A DNA stretch of 64,000 bases. It comes from Paenibacillus profundus (GTDB taxonomy: Bacteria > Bacillota > Bacilli > Paenibacillales > Paenibacillaceae). The notes beneath the pieces are model-generated. The model saw only the letters and a program-made list of their open reading frames with translations, was not told the origin of the DNA and made no database searches. The position numbers and the translations under genes were made by a program. Below are positions 31,501-46,500 of the stretch, piece after piece (position 1 is the stretch's first letter; every line of letters starts with the position of its first letter). Where the stretch lies: the NCBI RefSeq assembly GCF_021369635.1, contig NZ_JAJNBZ010000001.1:607237-671236 (forward strand), in the 5' to 3' direction.

Positions 31501-34500
31501 TTCGGGAAGCGGCCGTTCTCGTTCTTCGGGACGAGTACGGTAATAATGAGCTGTGCGCCTATATCGCAGGTGAACGCGAGTTTGCGTTTGTTGAACTGCG
31601 GGAGGCTCTAGGGACGGTAATGCCGGACTATATGATACCTTCATACTTCGTCCAGCTCGGCCAACTGCCTGTTACACAGAATGGAAAAGTGGACCGCCGG
31701 GCACTGCCGAAGCCGGACGGGGCCAGAGCAGGCAAAGGGTATGAGGCTCCGCGAACAAATATGGAAGCCCAGCTCGCGCTGTTGTGGCAGGATGTGCTGG
31801 GTGTGGGGCGCGTAGGCATCCATGACAACTTCTTCGAGTTAGGCGGCCATTCTCTGAGGGCGATGACCCTTGCGTCGCGTATTCACCAGACTCTGGATGT
31901 GGAAGTTCCATTGCGGCTGTTATTCCAGTCGCCTACGATCGAAGGCTTGGCAGCGGCTCTGGAAGCCGTAACGCGTCAAGTGTATGAAGCGCTGCTGCCT
32001 GTGGAGAAGCAGGCATATTATCCGCTGTCCTCTGCTCAAAAACGGCTGTACTTGCTTCAGCAATTGGAGGGTGCGGGACTCAGCTACAATATGCCGGTGG
32101 CACTGCAGCTCGAAGGAACGCTGGATAAGGTCCGGCTGGAAGGCGCGCTGCAGGCGCTAATCGGCCGCCATGAGTCGCTGCGCACTTCGTTCATCGTCGT
32201 GGATGGCGAGCCGGTGCAGCAGGTGGAGGAGGAACCGGCCTTCCATGTGTTCTATGAGGAGTCGGAGGAAGAGGAAGCCGAGAAGCGAATCCGGGCATTC
32301 ATCTGCCCGTTCGATCTCGGCCAAGCCCCACTGCTGCGCACGACCGTAGTAAGTCTCGGCGAAGAGCGGCACCTGCTGCTGTTCGATATGCATCATATTA
32401 TCTCGGACGGCATGTCGATGAACATTTTTATCGAAGAATTTATGAAGCTGTACGCCGGCGAAGAATTAGAGCCGCTGCGGCTGCAGTACAAAGACTACGC
32501 CGTCTGGCAGCGGGAATATACTCAGATGCCGGCGTACCACGAGCTGGAAGCTTACTGGCTGGAACAGTTTGCGGGCGAATTGCCAGTGCTGAGCCTGCCG
32601 GCCGATCATCCGCGCCAGGTAGTGCGCAGCTTTGAAGGCGGCCAGGTGGACTTCGAATTGGACAGCGAACTTGCGGCGGCGGTGCGCGAGTTGGCCCGCG
32701 CGAGCGGCGCTACGGTGTACATGGTGCTGCTGGCAGTATATAGCACGCTGCTGTCGCGTCTTAGCGGGCAGGAGGAGCTTATCGTCGGTTCGCCGGTGGC
32801 GGGACGGCCGCACGCCGATCTGGAAGGCATGCTCGGGATGTTCGTGAATACATTGGCGCTGCGCATGTATCCGGCAAGAAGCAAAAGCTTCGCAGTCTAT
32901 TTACAGGAAGTGAAGCAGACGGCGCTCGGAGCCTTCGAGCACGGGGACTATCCGTTCGAGGAGCTGGTGGAGCGGGTCGTGCGCCGGCGCGACACGAGCC
33001 GCAATCCGCTCTTCGACGCGATGCTCGTGCTGCAGAATACAGAGCAAGTGAAGCTGGAGCTTCCCGGCGTGCGCTTATCTTCCTATCCGTTCGACTACAG
33101 CGCGGCTAAATTCGATCTGACGCTATCGGTGAGCGAACACGAGAATGGGATGCGCTGCTCACTCGAATATGGTGCCATGTTGTTTGAACGCGAGACGATC
33201 GAACGTTGGGCGAATCACTTTACGGAGCTTCTACGTCAGGTTACTACCAATCCGCAGGTAATGCTGGGCAGCGTCAGCTTGCTGGCGGCTGCCGAACAAG
33301 AACAGCTATTGGTTCAGTTCAACGACACGAAGGTGACGATTCCTGAAGAGGCAAGCATACCTTCCTTGTTCGAACTGCAGGTGGCGAAGACACCGGACCG
33401 TCTGGCGGTCGTATGCGCAGAACAGCGTCTGACCTACCGGGAGCTGGGGGAACAGTCCAACCGTGTCGCCCAATGGCTGCGGGCGCACGGCGTGACGGCC
33501 GAAGACCGTGTCGGCGTCCTGATGAACCGTTCGCCGCAGCTGATCGCCGGACTTCTGGGTATCCTGAAAGTCGGTGCCGCTTATGTGCCGATCGATCCCA
33601 TTCTGCCTGAAGAGCGCATGAAGGGGATGATCCGGGATGCCGGAATGCAGGTTATGCTGACGGATTCGGCACAGCTTGGGATTGTGACAGGCTTGCAGGA
33701 GACAGAGCTGCGCCATGTATTGTGTCTGGATGATACATTGACGGAAGAATTGGCCGGGCGGACGGAGCAAGCTGATCAGGCAAGAGACAATGGAGAAGGA
33801 GACAAAATAAGCCTCTGCGGAGAAACCATCTCGTTCTCCTCTGCAGAGGAGCTGGCAGGGTATTCTTCCGCGCCCGTTGGCGTGGAGATAAAACCATCCG
33901 GCAGCGCGTATGTCATCTACACCTCCGGAACGACCGGCACGCCGAAAGGAGTGGTCGTGGAGCACCGGAACGTGGTGAATTTCATCTCGGGGATGATTCG
34001 CGAGCTTCCTTTCGGGACGCATGCTTCGATGCTGTGCGTTACGACCGCGTCCTTTGACATCTTCGTCACGGAGAGCTGGGTGCCGCTCAGCTGCGGCATG
34101 CAGATCGTCCTCGCAAGCGAAGAAGCGCAGCAGGATCCGGTCCTGCTGGCGGAACTGTTGAGTCAGCATCCGGTGCATATGATGCAGACGACGCCTTCGC
34201 GGCTGATGCTGCTGCTCGGCGATGCGCAAAGCGCGGCGCAGCTGCGGAACGTCCAGACGCTGCTGGTCGGCGGGGAAGCTTTCCCTTCCTCCCTGTATGG
34301 GCAGCTGAAGGAACGTACGGATGCGGCGCTGTACAACATGTACGGGCCGACGGAAACGACTGTCTGGTCTACGTTTGAATCCCTTGAAGGGGAAGAACGG
34401 ATCGGCATCGGACGGCCGATGGCGAACACACAGGTGTATGTGGTGAATGAAGCACTGCAGCTGCAGCCCGTTGGCGTAGTCGGCGAACTGTGCATCGGCG

Positions 34501-37500
34501 GCGCCGGAGTCGCCCGCGGATACTGGGCGCGTCCGGAACTGACGGCTGAGAAATTTGTGGACAGCCCGTTTGTGTCTGGAGAGAGGCTGTACCGGACCGG
34601 AGATTTGGCACGCTGGCTGCCTGACGGCCGGCTGGAGCATCTGGGGCGGATCGACCATCAGGTGAAGATCCGGGGGCACCGGATTGAACTCAGTGAGATC
34701 GAAGCCCGGCTGCTGCAAATCCCGGGCGTAATCGAAGCCGTTGTGACTGCAGCAGAAATGGGTGCGGACACGCAGGAACTGTGCGCTTATGTGACAGGCG
34801 ACCGTCCGCTTGCGGCGGCCGAGCTGCGTACCGCCCTGACCGTATCGCTGCCATCGTATATGCTTCCGACGCACTTCATGCAGCTGGAAGAGCTGCCGCT
34901 GACGCCGAATGGCAAAGTGGACCGCCGGGCGCTGCCGAAGCCGTTGGGAAGCGGAGCGGCAGCCGGATACACAGCGCCGCGAACCGAAGCGGAAGCGCAG
35001 CTGGCGCTAATGTGGCAGGAGGTGCTGGGCGTCGATCGTGTAGGCATCCACGATAACTTCTTCGAGCTGGGCGGCCATTCCTTGAAGGCCATGACGCTCG
35101 TATCGCGGATTCACCAGGCGTTGGACGCAGAGCTGGCGCTGAGGCAGCTGTTCCTCTCGCCGACGGTCGAAGGGCTGGCGGCTGCGCTGGGCGCGGCGGA
35201 TGGCAGCACGGCATATAAAGCGTTGGCCCCGGCAGACGAGCGGGCGCATTACCCGCTGTCCTCGGCCCAAAAACGGCTGTACGTCTTGCAGCAGCTGGAG
35301 GGGGCTGAGCTGAGCTACAACATGCCGGTGGCGCTGCGTCTCGAAGGAGCGCTGGATCGGGTACGGCTGGAAGCGGCGCTGCAAGCGCTCATCGCCCGCC
35401 ATGAATCGCTGCGCACTTCGTTTGCCGTCGTGGACGGCGAGCCGGTGCAGCGGGTGCAAGAGGAGTGGACCTTCTGCGTGTCCTATGAGGAAGCGGAGGA
35501 AGGGGAAGCCGAGGAGCGAATCCGGGCATTCCTCCGCCCGTTTGACCTTGGAGAGGCTCCGCTGCTGCGTACGACCGTCATACGTCTCGGCGAAGCGCGG
35601 CACTTGCTGCTGCTGGATATGCACCATATTATTTCGGACGGCACGTCGATAGGCATTATGGTAGACCAATTTGTGAAGCTGTACGCGGGCGAGGCATTGG
35701 AGCCGCTGCAGCTTCAGTACAAAGATTATGCGGTATGGCAGCAGGAACACTACGCCGACAGCCGGGCGTACGAGCAATTGGAAAAGTACTGGGTGGACCA
35801 GTTTGCGGGTGAACTGCCTGTGCTGAGCCTGCCGGCCGATCGTTCCCGTCCGGCCGCACGCAGCTTCGAAGGCGGCCGGGTGGACGTTGAGCTGGATGGC
35901 GATCTTGCGGCGGCCTTGCGCGAGCTGGCCCGCACGAGCGGCGCTACGGTATACATGGTGCTGCTGGCCGCCTACAGCACGCTGCTGGCGCGGCTTAGCG
36001 GGCAGGAAGAAGTCATTGTCGGTTCGCCGGTGGCGGGCCGGCCGCATGCGGATCTAGAGGGCATGCTGGGGATGTTCGTAAACACGTTGGCGCTGCGGAC
36101 GTACCCGGCCGGGGATAAGAGCTTTGCCGCCTATCTGCAGGAAGTGAGGCAGACGGCGCTTGGAGCCTTCGAGCATGGGAACTATCCGTTCGAGGAACTG
36201 GTGGAACGGGTGGTGCGGCAGCGCGACACGAGCCGCAATCCGATCTTCGATGCGATGCTCGTGCTGCAGAACATGGATCAGGCGGAGCTTGAGCTCCCCG
36301 ATCTCCAGTTGACTCCGTATCTTATGGAGGACACGATAGCCAAGTTTGACTTGACGCTCATCGTAACCGAGCAGCGGGAGGGCTTTTCCTGCAGCTGGGA
36401 ATATTCAGCCGCTTTATTTACAAAAGAGACTATCAGACGTTGGGCGGAACATTTTACAGAGCTTCTGCGCCATGTGTCGAGCCAGCCTGAAGCGGCATTG
36501 GGAGCAGTCCTTCTGCTGACAGCAGCGCAGGAGCGTCAATTGATGCAGGAGTTTAATCCGGCCCGGATAGATCTTGTCAGCAGCAAGACACTACTCGAGT
36601 TATTCGAAGAACAAGTGCTGCGGCATCCGGACCGTACGGCAGTCGTTTTCGACAACCATGAAATGAGTTATGCCGAACTGAATGATCGTGCCAGCCGTCT
36701 TGCTCAGACGCTGAAGCAGCGAGGCGCCAGACCCGAGGACATTGTCGGCGTTCTCGTGACCCGCTCTGCCTGGATGGTTGTGGCTGTATTGGCAGTCTGG
36801 AAATCGGGCGGTGCCTATTTGCCGCTGGATGCCGATTATCCAGCCGAACGGATTGCGTATATGCTCGAAGAAAGCGGGGCCCGCCTGCTTCTGACAGAGC
36901 GGGAGTACGGCGAGGAATGGGAGGCAGCATATGACGTTTTATACTTGGAAGTCGATGCTGCAGCAGTTACAGAAGGTATTTCACTGCAACTGCCCATGCC
37001 CCAACATTTGGCCTATGTTATTTTTACATCGGGCACGACGGGCAAACCGAAGGGTGTCATGATCGAACATGGACATCTAATGGAGAGAATTTTTGCATGG
37101 AACCAAGCTTATAGTCTGAACTCACAGGAAGTCCGGCTGCTGCAGATGGCGAGTTTCTCCTTCGATGTGTTTGTCGAAGATATGGCCCGGACACTTCCTT
37201 TCGGAGGGTCGATGGTCATTTGTCCAAGCGAGCTGCGTCTGCAGCCCGCGGCCATAGCTGGATTGATCCGCACGCATGCGATTACGCTGCTTAACTCGAC
37301 ACCGTCCTTAGTGATGTCCATTATGAAATACATCGATGAGCGACAGGTGGACGTACCGTCTCTGCGACTGCTGATTTTGGGCGGCGACCGTTGTCTCAAT
37401 CCTGATTTTCACTGGCTGCTTGAACGGTTCGGACAGAGGATACGGATTATCAACTGCTATGGGGTAACCGAAGCGACCGTTGACTCTTCCTTCTATGAGT

Positions 37501-40500
37501 GGACAGGGGCACCGGAACAGTATCCGTTAACACCATCGGGGCACGTACCGATCGGAAAACCGTTTCAGAATGTGAGGCTTTATGTCGTAGATCCTCAACA
37601 TGGCAAGCTGCAGCCAGTCGGAGTATATGGAGAGCTGTTCATCGGCGGTGCAGGCGTAGGACGCGGATATGTGAACAGACCGCAGCTGTCCGAGGAAAGG
37701 TTTATTCCGAGTTCCTTTATGGAAGGAGAACGGTTGTATAGAACCGGGGATCTGGTGCGCTGGTTGCCAGATGGCAGTCTCGAATTTGCCGGACGCAATG
37801 ACCACCAAGTAAAAATTCGCGGATACCGGATCGAACTGGGAGAGATTGAACAACACCTTGCCGAGCTTGAAGGGGTTACGGAATCGGCAGTCGCCGCTTG
37901 GGAGTTGGAGCAGGGGGACCTCGAATTGTGCGCCTATGTGGTCACGAGCGAAGAAACGGAGGTTTCATCCCTGCGTAAGGCCCTGTCTGCACGGCTTCCG
38001 GGCTTCATGGTTCCATCGCGCTTCGTACAGCTGGAAGAGCTTCCGCTGACACCGAATGGGAAAGTGGACCGCCGGGCGCTGCCGAAGCCGTCGGGAAGCG
38101 GATCCGCTGCTGGATATACAGCGCCGCGAACCGAAGCAGAAGCGAAGCTGGCGCTGTTGTGGCAGGATGTGCTGGGTGTCGGGCGCGTAGGCATCCACGA
38201 TAACTTCTTCGAGCTGGGAGGCCATTCCTTGAAGGCCATGACGCTCGTATCGCGGATTCACCAGGCGTTGGACGTAGAGCTGCCGCTGAGGCAGCTGTTC
38301 CTCGCGCCGACGGTTGAAGGATTGGCGGCTGCGCTGGAAGCGGCGGGTGGCTGCACGTACGAAGCGCTGGCCCCGGCAGGCGCTCGGGCGCATTACCCGC
38401 TGTCCTCAGCCCAAAAACGGCTGTATGTCCTGCAGCAGCTGGAGGGAGCCGAGCTGAGCTACAACATGCCGGTGGCGCTGCGGCTCGAAGGAACGCTGGA
38501 TCGGGCACGGCTGGAAGCGGCGCTGCAAGCGCTCATCGCCCGCCATGAATCGCTGCGCACTTCGTTTGCCGTCGTGGACGGCGAACCGGTGCAGCGGGTG
38601 CAGGAGGAGTGGACCTTTTGCGTGTCCTATGAGGAAGCGGTGGAAGGGGAAGCCGAGGAGCGCATCCGGGCATTCCTCCGCCCGTTTGACCTTAGCGAGG
38701 CCCCGCTGCTGCGTACAACCGTCGTGCGTCTCGGAGAAGAGCGGCACTTGCTGCTGTTCGATATGCACCATATTATCTCGGACGGCACGTCGATCAGCAT
38801 TTTGGTAGACGAATTTGTGAAGCTGTACGCCGGCGAAGCGGTGGAGCCGCTGCAGCTTCAGTACAAAGATTATGCGGTATGGCAGCGGGAACACTACGCC
38901 GACAGCCGGGCGTACGAGCAGTTGGAAGCGTACTGGGTGGACCAGTTTGCGGGCGAACTGCCAGTGCTGAGCCTGCCGGCCGATCATCCGCGTCCGGCCG
39001 TACGCAGCTTCGAGGGCGGCCGGGTGGACGTTGAGCTGGACGGCGAGCTTGCGGCGGCCGTGCGTGAGCTGGCCCGCACGAGCGGTGCTACGGTGTACAT
39101 GGTGCTGCTAGCCGCCTACAGCACACTGCTGGCGCGGCTTAGTGGGCAAGAAGAAGTTATTGTCGGTTCGCCGGTGGCGGGACGGCCGCATGCAGATCTG
39201 GAAGGCATGCTGGGGATGTTCGTGAACACTTTGGCGCTGCGGACGTACCCGGCCGGGGAGAAGAGCTTTGCCGCCTACCTGCAGGAAGTGAAGCAGACGG
39301 CGCTCGGAGCCTTCGAGCACGGGGACTATCCGTTCGAGGAACTGGTGGAACGGGTGGTGCGGCAGCGCGATACGAGCCGCAACCCGCTCTTCGATGCGAT
39401 GCTCGTGCTGCAGAACATGGATCAGGCGGAGCTTGAGCTCCCCGATCTGCAGTTCACCTCGTATCCGTTCGAATCCTACGCGGCCAAGTTCGATCTGACG
39501 TTTTCGGTCAGCGAACAGGAAAATGGCATGCGCTGCTCTTGGGAATACGCCGCCGCATTGTTTGAGCGGGCCACGATAGAACGTTGGGCCGGTCACTTTG
39601 GAGAACTCCTGCGTCAGGTTACTCGGGATCCGCAGGTGACGCTGGGAAGCGTCAGCTTACTGACGGCTGAGGAACAGAATCAATTGTTGGCGCAGTTCAA
39701 TGACACCCTCGGAGAGGCGCCGCGGGACACCACGCTGCATGCGATGTTCGAGGAGCAGGCGGCGAAGACGCCGGATCGGTTGGCCGTTGTATGCGGCGAC
39801 GATGCCCTGACCTACCGGGAGCTGAACGAACGGGCGAACCGGCTTGCCAGAGTCGTGCTCCGCTACGGTGCAGGGCCCGAAAGCCTTGTTGCGGTGCAGT
39901 GCGAACGCTCCGTGGATATGGCTATTGCACTGCTCGCCGTGCTCAAATCCGGAGCTGCCTATCTGCCAATATCGCCGCAAGAGCCCGCAGAGCGGGTGCA
40001 GTTCCTGTTGGAGAACAGCGGCGCGACCGTACTGCTGTCTTCCTGGGCACAGGAGGCTTCCTGCCCGGTGCTGCGCTTGGATGATGACCGGATTCGGTTG
40101 GAGGCGCCGGAAGATTTCGCGAGCTCTGCGAATCCCAACAACCTGGCGTATGTGATCTACACCTCCGGAACTTCTGGTCAGCCCAAAGGCGTCATGGTGG
40201 AGCATCGCAGCATCGTTCATACGCTTCAATGGAAGGCAGCGGCCTACCGCTTCGACGGCGGACGGGTGCTGCATGCCAGCCCGTTCATATTCGATGCGTT
40301 CATCTCGCACTTCTTTGGCCCCCTCGTTGCGGGCGCCACCGTCGTGATGCTCCGCGATGAAGAGCTCAAAGATCCGGAGGTCATTATCCGCACGCTCGTC
40401 GAGCAGAAGATTACCCACGCACAATTCCCAACAGGTCTGCTCGCGGCGCTGCTGGAGATGATTCGGCTGGAACAGCTGGCCACCGTACGGAGCGTGGTCA

Positions 40501-43500
40501 CCGGCGGGGAGAAAATCAGCGCGGCGCTGATTGAAAAGATGCTTGTTTACAGCCAGATTGAGTTTGTCAGCGAGTATGGACCGACGGAGAACAGCGTGGT
40601 GACGACCGCTTTGCCAGTGACCGACCCGCGGCAGTCTCATACGCTCGGCAGCTCCATTGGCCAGACGAAAGTCCATGTACTGGAAGCGGATGGACAACTG
40701 CAGCCGATCGGCGTACCGGGCGAGCTGTGCATCAGCGGGCCGGGGTTGGCCCGGGGGTATCTGAATCAGCCGGAGCTGACGGCTGAGCGGTTCGTCGCCA
40801 GTCCGTTCGCGCCCGGTGAGCGCCTCTACCGGACCGGGGACTTGGTACGCTGGCTGCCGGACGGCAATCTCGAGTATATGGGCCGGATGGACGGACAAGT
40901 GAAGATCCGGGGATACCGGATCGAACCGGGCGAGATCGAAGCCCAACTGCTGCAGTTGGCTGGGGTAAGCGAAGCCGTCGTGGCCGCGCTGCCGGATGCT
41001 TCGGGCAGTCTCCAGCTGTGTGCCTATGTCGTTGGCGGCGAGCTGGATCTTCCTGAGCTGCGGAGCTTGCTGTCCTCTGCGCTGCCGGCGTATATGATTC
41101 CCGCCTCCTTCGTGCAGCTGGAGCAATTGCCGCTGACTACTAACGGCAAAATCGATCTCAAAGCGCTGCCGAAGCCGGATGCAGCCCTGGCTCATACGCC
41201 GTATGCCGCTCCCCGCACGCCGGTGGAGCAGGCGCTGGTGACGGTATGGCAGCAGGTGCTCGGTGTGACCCGGATCGGCATCCATGATAGCTTCTTCGAC
41301 CTGGGAGGCGACTCGATCAAGGCGATTCAAGCTGCTTCCCGGCTGCTGCAAGCTGGCTATAAGCTGGAGATGAAGGACCTGTTCCGTTATCCGGCTGCGG
41401 CCCAGCTCAGCGATCATATCGCCCCGGTTAGCCGCATCGCGGAACAGGGGGAGATTCGCGGACCGGTGCCGCTCACGCCGATTCAACACTGGTTTGTAGA
41501 GCGGGACCTTGCCGATGCGCATCACTTCAACCAAGCCGTGATGCTGTACCGGGAAGAACGCTTTAACGTGCAGGCGCTGCGCCTTGCGATGAAGCAGATC
41601 ACGGTTCACCATGACGCGCTGCGTATGGTATTTGTGCCGTCAGAGGACGGAGGTTATGCCGCTTGGAACCGGGCTGTGAAGGAAGGGGAACTGTACGGAT
41701 TGGAAGTATTCGACTTCCGGCAAGAGCAGGTGTGGGGCCGGTTAGTCGAAGCGAAGGCCCGCGAGCTGCAAGCCGGTATCTCCTTAGATACAGGTCCGCT
41801 CGTGAAGCTGGGCTTATTCCAGTGCGGTGACGGCGATCATCTGCTCATCGTCATTCACCATCTCGTCATTGATGGCGTCTCCTGGCGGATCTTGCTGGAG
41901 GATATCGCTGCAGCGTATGGGCAGGCCACGCAAGGGCGGGACATCCGGCTGCCGCAGAAAACCGATTCGTTCCAAGCTTGGGCGCAGCAGCTGGAAGCTT
42001 ACTCCTCAAGCCCGGCTATAGAGGCGGAACGGGAATATTGGAGCCGGCTGGCCAAGGTCGAACAAGCGCCGTTACCGAAGGATAACGAGCAAGGCGCCGA
42101 TGCGGTCGAAAACAGCGAAACGCTGGCGCTGCAATGGTCCCGGCACGAGACACAGCAGTTGTTAACCGAAGCGCACCGGGCATACGGGACGGAGATCAAC
42201 GACCTGCTGCTGACCGCGCTGGGATTGGCGGTTCAGGAGTGGAGCGGAATCGAGCAGGTGGCCGTCATGCTGGAAGGGCACGGCAGGGAATCCATTGTGC
42301 CGGATGTGGATGTCAGCCGGACGGTAGGCTGGTTCACCAGCGCGTACCCGGTCATGCTTGACATGAAGGCGGGCCTGGACCTGCCGCGGCGCATCAAGCT
42401 GGTCAAGGAAACGCTGCGGAGCATCCCGCACAAAGGCATCGGCTACGGCATATTGCGCTATTTGTCTTCGCCTAATATTCAAGCGGCCGCCCCTGAAATT
42501 TCGTTTAACTATTTGGGGCAGTTCGATCAGGATTTGCAGCGCAGCGAGCTTCAGATCTCGCCGCTGCCGTCTGGAGATGCGGTAAGCCGCAGGCAAAAAA
42601 GAGCAGCCACGCTCGATTTCAGCGGCATGATCGCCGGAGGAGCGTTGAGCCTGAACCTAAGCTACAGCGCCGAACAGTACCGCAAGGAAACCATGCAGCA
42701 GCTGGCCCAATGGATGAAGCACCACCTGCAGGAACTCATTCGCCACTGCGTGGCGAAAGAAAGCGTGGAGCTGACGCCAAGCGATGTGCTGCAGCAGGGC
42801 ATAACGATTGAGGAACTGGAAGCGCTGATTCAGCGGACCCGGCCTCTCGGGGACATCGAGAACGTATATGCCCTGACGCCAATGCAGCAGGGGATGCTGT
42901 TCCATAGCCGCCTGGATCCTCAGTCGGGCGCTTACGTGAACCAAATGATCATTTCGCTGCAGGGAAGGCTGGATCTAGCCGTGTTGGAACGCAGCTGGAA
43001 TATGGTCATCCAGCGGCATGCGGTACTGCGGACGAGCATCGACAGCGGTTGGCGGAATCAGCCGTTGCAGGTGGTTTGCTCCCGCCGCACCTTACGAATT
43101 GCCTATACGGATCTGTCGATGAAGAGCCCAGCCGAGCAGGAGCTGGAACTGGCCTTTATCAAGGAAGAAGATCGTAAGAAAGGCTTCGCGGTAGAATCGG
43201 ACAGCCTGATGCGCGTGGTGGTGGTTCGTACGGGGAAAGAGGAGCACCAACTGCTGTGGAGCTTCCACCATATTCTGATGGATGGATGGTGCCTGCCGCT
43301 GGTGGTCAAGGAAGTCCTCGAAGTATACACGGCCTTGTGCAAGGAAGAGGAGCCGCAATTGCCGCGCGTGAGCGAGTATAGCGAGTATATTCGCTGGCTA
43401 TCCGAGAAGGACGGGCAAGCGGCCTCGAAATATTGGGCGGACATGCTTGCGGGCTTCGAACAAGCGGCAGATCTTCCGAGACGGCAGCGCCAGGTGCAGG

Positions 43501-46500
43501 GATATGAGGCGATGCGAGTGACCTGCTCGCTGGACCGGAAGCGGACCGAACGGATCAGCCAAGCGGCAAGAGAGCAGGGGGTAACGGTGAACACCTTGCT
43601 GCAGACGGCATGGGGACTGCTGCTGCACAAATACAGCGGGACAAACGACGCGGTATTCGGCAGCGTGGTGTCCGGCAGACCGGCGGATCTTCCCGGCGTA
43701 GAGGGGATGATCGGACTGTTCATCAATACGATTCCGGTCCGGGTGAAGTGCGAGGCAGAAGAAACCGTAGCCCGCGTGCTGCAGCAGGTCCAGGAGCAAG
43801 CGCTGGCGTCCCAAGCCTATGACTATTATCCGCTGCATGAAATCCAAGCCCAAATCACAAGGCACAGGGAGCTGTTCAACCACATTCTGGTGTTCGAGAA
43901 CTACCCGGTGGAGGAGCAAGCGGGTTCATTGGGAGAGACGGCTGGGCTAGAAATTACCGGAGTTCAGGCGGAGGAGCAGACCAACTATGACCTGAATGTG
44001 ATGATTATGCCAGGCGAAGAAATGAGCATTCATTTTGACTACAATGCGCAGGTGTATGAACGGGAAGTGATGGAGCGTCTGCAAAGACACCTGATGCGAA
44101 TTATAGAGCAGATCGTAGCGGATTCGAACATACCGGTACAAGAGCTGGAGCTGCTGACAACGGCCGAGAGGGAGCAATTGCTCGTGCAGTTCAACGACAC
44201 GGCGATGGATATTCCAAGGGGAGCGGCCGTGCATTCCTTGTTCGAGCAGCAGGCGGCGACAACGCCGGATCGTCTGGCGGTCGTGTGCGCAGAGCAGAGC
44301 CTGACCTACCGGGATCTTGAGGAACAGGCCAACCGTATCGCCCAATGGTTGCGGGCGCATGGCGTGACAGCGGAAGACCGTGTAGGCGTCCTGATGAACC
44401 GCTCGCCGCAGCTGCTCGCCGGGCTTCTGGGGATTCTGAAAGCCGGTGCCGCTTACGTGCCGATCGACCCCCTTCTGCCTGAAGAGCGCATGGAAGGGAT
44501 GATCCAGGATGCAGGAATGCAGTTTATGCTGACGGATGCGGGACAGCTTGGGATTGTGACAGGCTTGCAGGAGACAGCGCTGCGCCATGTATTGTGTCTG
44601 GACGATATGTTGATGGAAGAACTGAAGGGGCAGCCGGAGCGAGCAGACCGGACAAGTCACGGCGGCCATACCGTCTCGTTCTCCTCCGCCAAGGAGCTGG
44701 CAGGGTATTCTTCCATGCCTGTTGGCGTGGAGATCAGACCTTCCGGCAGCGCGTACGTCATTTATACCTCAGGAACGACTGGCACGCCTAAAGGGGTGGT
44801 CGTAGAGCACCGGAACGTGGTGAATTTCATCTCGGGGATGATCCGCGAGCTTCCTTTCGGGACGCATGCTTCGATGCTGTGCGTTACGACGGTATCCTTC
44901 GACATCTTCGTCACGGAGAGCTGGGTGCCGCTCAGCTGCGGAATGCAGATCGTCCTCGCAAGCGAGGAAGCGCAGCAGGATCCGGTTCTGCTGGCGGAAC
45001 TGTTGAGCGAGCATCCGGTGCACATGATGCAGACGACGCCTTCGCGGTTGATGCTGCTGCTCGGCGATGCGCGGAGCGCGGCGCAGTTGCGGAACGTCCA
45101 GACGCTGCTGGTCGGCGGGGAAGCATTCCCTTCCTCCCTATATGGGCAGCTGAGGGAACATACGGATGCGGAACTGTACAACATGTACGGGCCAACGGAA
45201 ACGACCGTCTGGTCCACGTTCGACCGCCTCGGCGGAGACGAACGGATCGGCATCGGACGGCCGATGGCGAACACGCAGGTGTATGTGGTGAACGAAACGC
45301 TGCAGCCGCAGCCCGTTGGCGTGGCCGGCGAACTGTGCATCGGCGGCGCCGGAGTCGCCCGCGGATACTGGGCGCGTCCGGAGCTGACGTCTGAGAAATT
45401 TGTGGACAGCCCGTTTGTTTCCGGCGAGCGGCTGTACCGGACCGGAGATTTGGCACGCTGGCTGCCTGACGGCCGGCTGGAGCATCTGGGGCGGATCGAC
45501 CATCAGGTGAAGATCCGGGGGCACCGGATTGAACTCGGCGAAATCGAAACCCGGTTGCTCCAAATCCCGGGCGTAAGCGAAGCCGTCGTGACTGCAGCGG
45601 CTATTGAGATGGGCACGGATATTCACCATGAATTGTGTGCTTATGTGACAGGCAACCGTCCGCTTGCGGCGGCTGAGCTGCGTGCCGCCCTGACTGCCTC
45701 GCTGCCGTCGTACATGCTGCCGACGCACTTTATGCAGCTGGAAGAGCTTCCGCTGACGCCGAATGGGAAAGTGGACCGCCGGGTGCTGCCGAAGCCGTCG
45801 GGAAGCGGAGCCGCTACCGGATATGCAGCGCCGCGAACCGAAGCGGAAGCGAAGCTGGTGTTATTGTGGCAGGAGGTGTTGGGTGCCTCGCGCGTAGGCA
45901 TCCACGATAACTTCTTCGAGCTGGGCGGCCATTCCTTGAAGGCCATGACGCTCGTATCGCGGATTCACCAGGCGTTGGACGTAGAGCTGCCGCTGAGGCA
46001 GCTGTTCCTCGCGCCGACGGTCGAAGGGCTGGCGGCTGCGCTGGGCGCGGCGGATGGCAGCACGGCATATAAAGCGTTGGCCCCGGCAGACGAGCGGGCG
46101 TATTACCCGCTGTCCTCGGCCCAAAAACGGTTGTACGTTCTGCAGCAGCTGGAGGGAGCCGAGCTGAGCTACAACATGCCGGTGGCGCTGCGGCTCGAAG
46201 AATCGCTGGATCGGGCACGGCTGGAAGCGGCGCTGCAAGCGCTCATCGCCCGCCATGAATCGCTGCGCACTTCGTTTGCCGTCGTGGACGGCGAACCGGT
46301 GCAGCGGGTGGCGGAGCAGGCGATGTTCGAAGTTTCCTATGAGGAAGCGGAGGAAGGGAAAGCCGAGGAGCGCATCCGGGCATTCCTCCGTCCGTTTGAC
46401 CTTGGCGAGGCCCCGCTGCTTCGTACGGCCGTCCTACGTCTCGGCGAAGCGCGGCACTTGCTGTTGTTCGATATGCACCATATTGTCTCGGACGGCATAT

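Larger units (their letters stand above)
38356..46062 (+). repeat. Tandem two-module duplication, unit 1 (modules 7-8)
   Basis: This roughly 7.7-kb unit, C-A-T-E-C-A-T, is followed directly by a second copy at 46063-53810. Sampled stretches are almost identical at DNA level; for example 40741-40980 and 48465-48700 differ at only a few bases. Confidence 0.85.

Noticed and set aside
33306..34874. Long open frame on the minus strand inside the NRPS gene (522 codons), and many similar ones such as 39657-41612
   Set aside because: They are antisense shadows of GC-rich repeated modules. They recur at the same place in each module copy, have no ribosome binding sites, and their Arg/Gln/His-rich translations match no protein.
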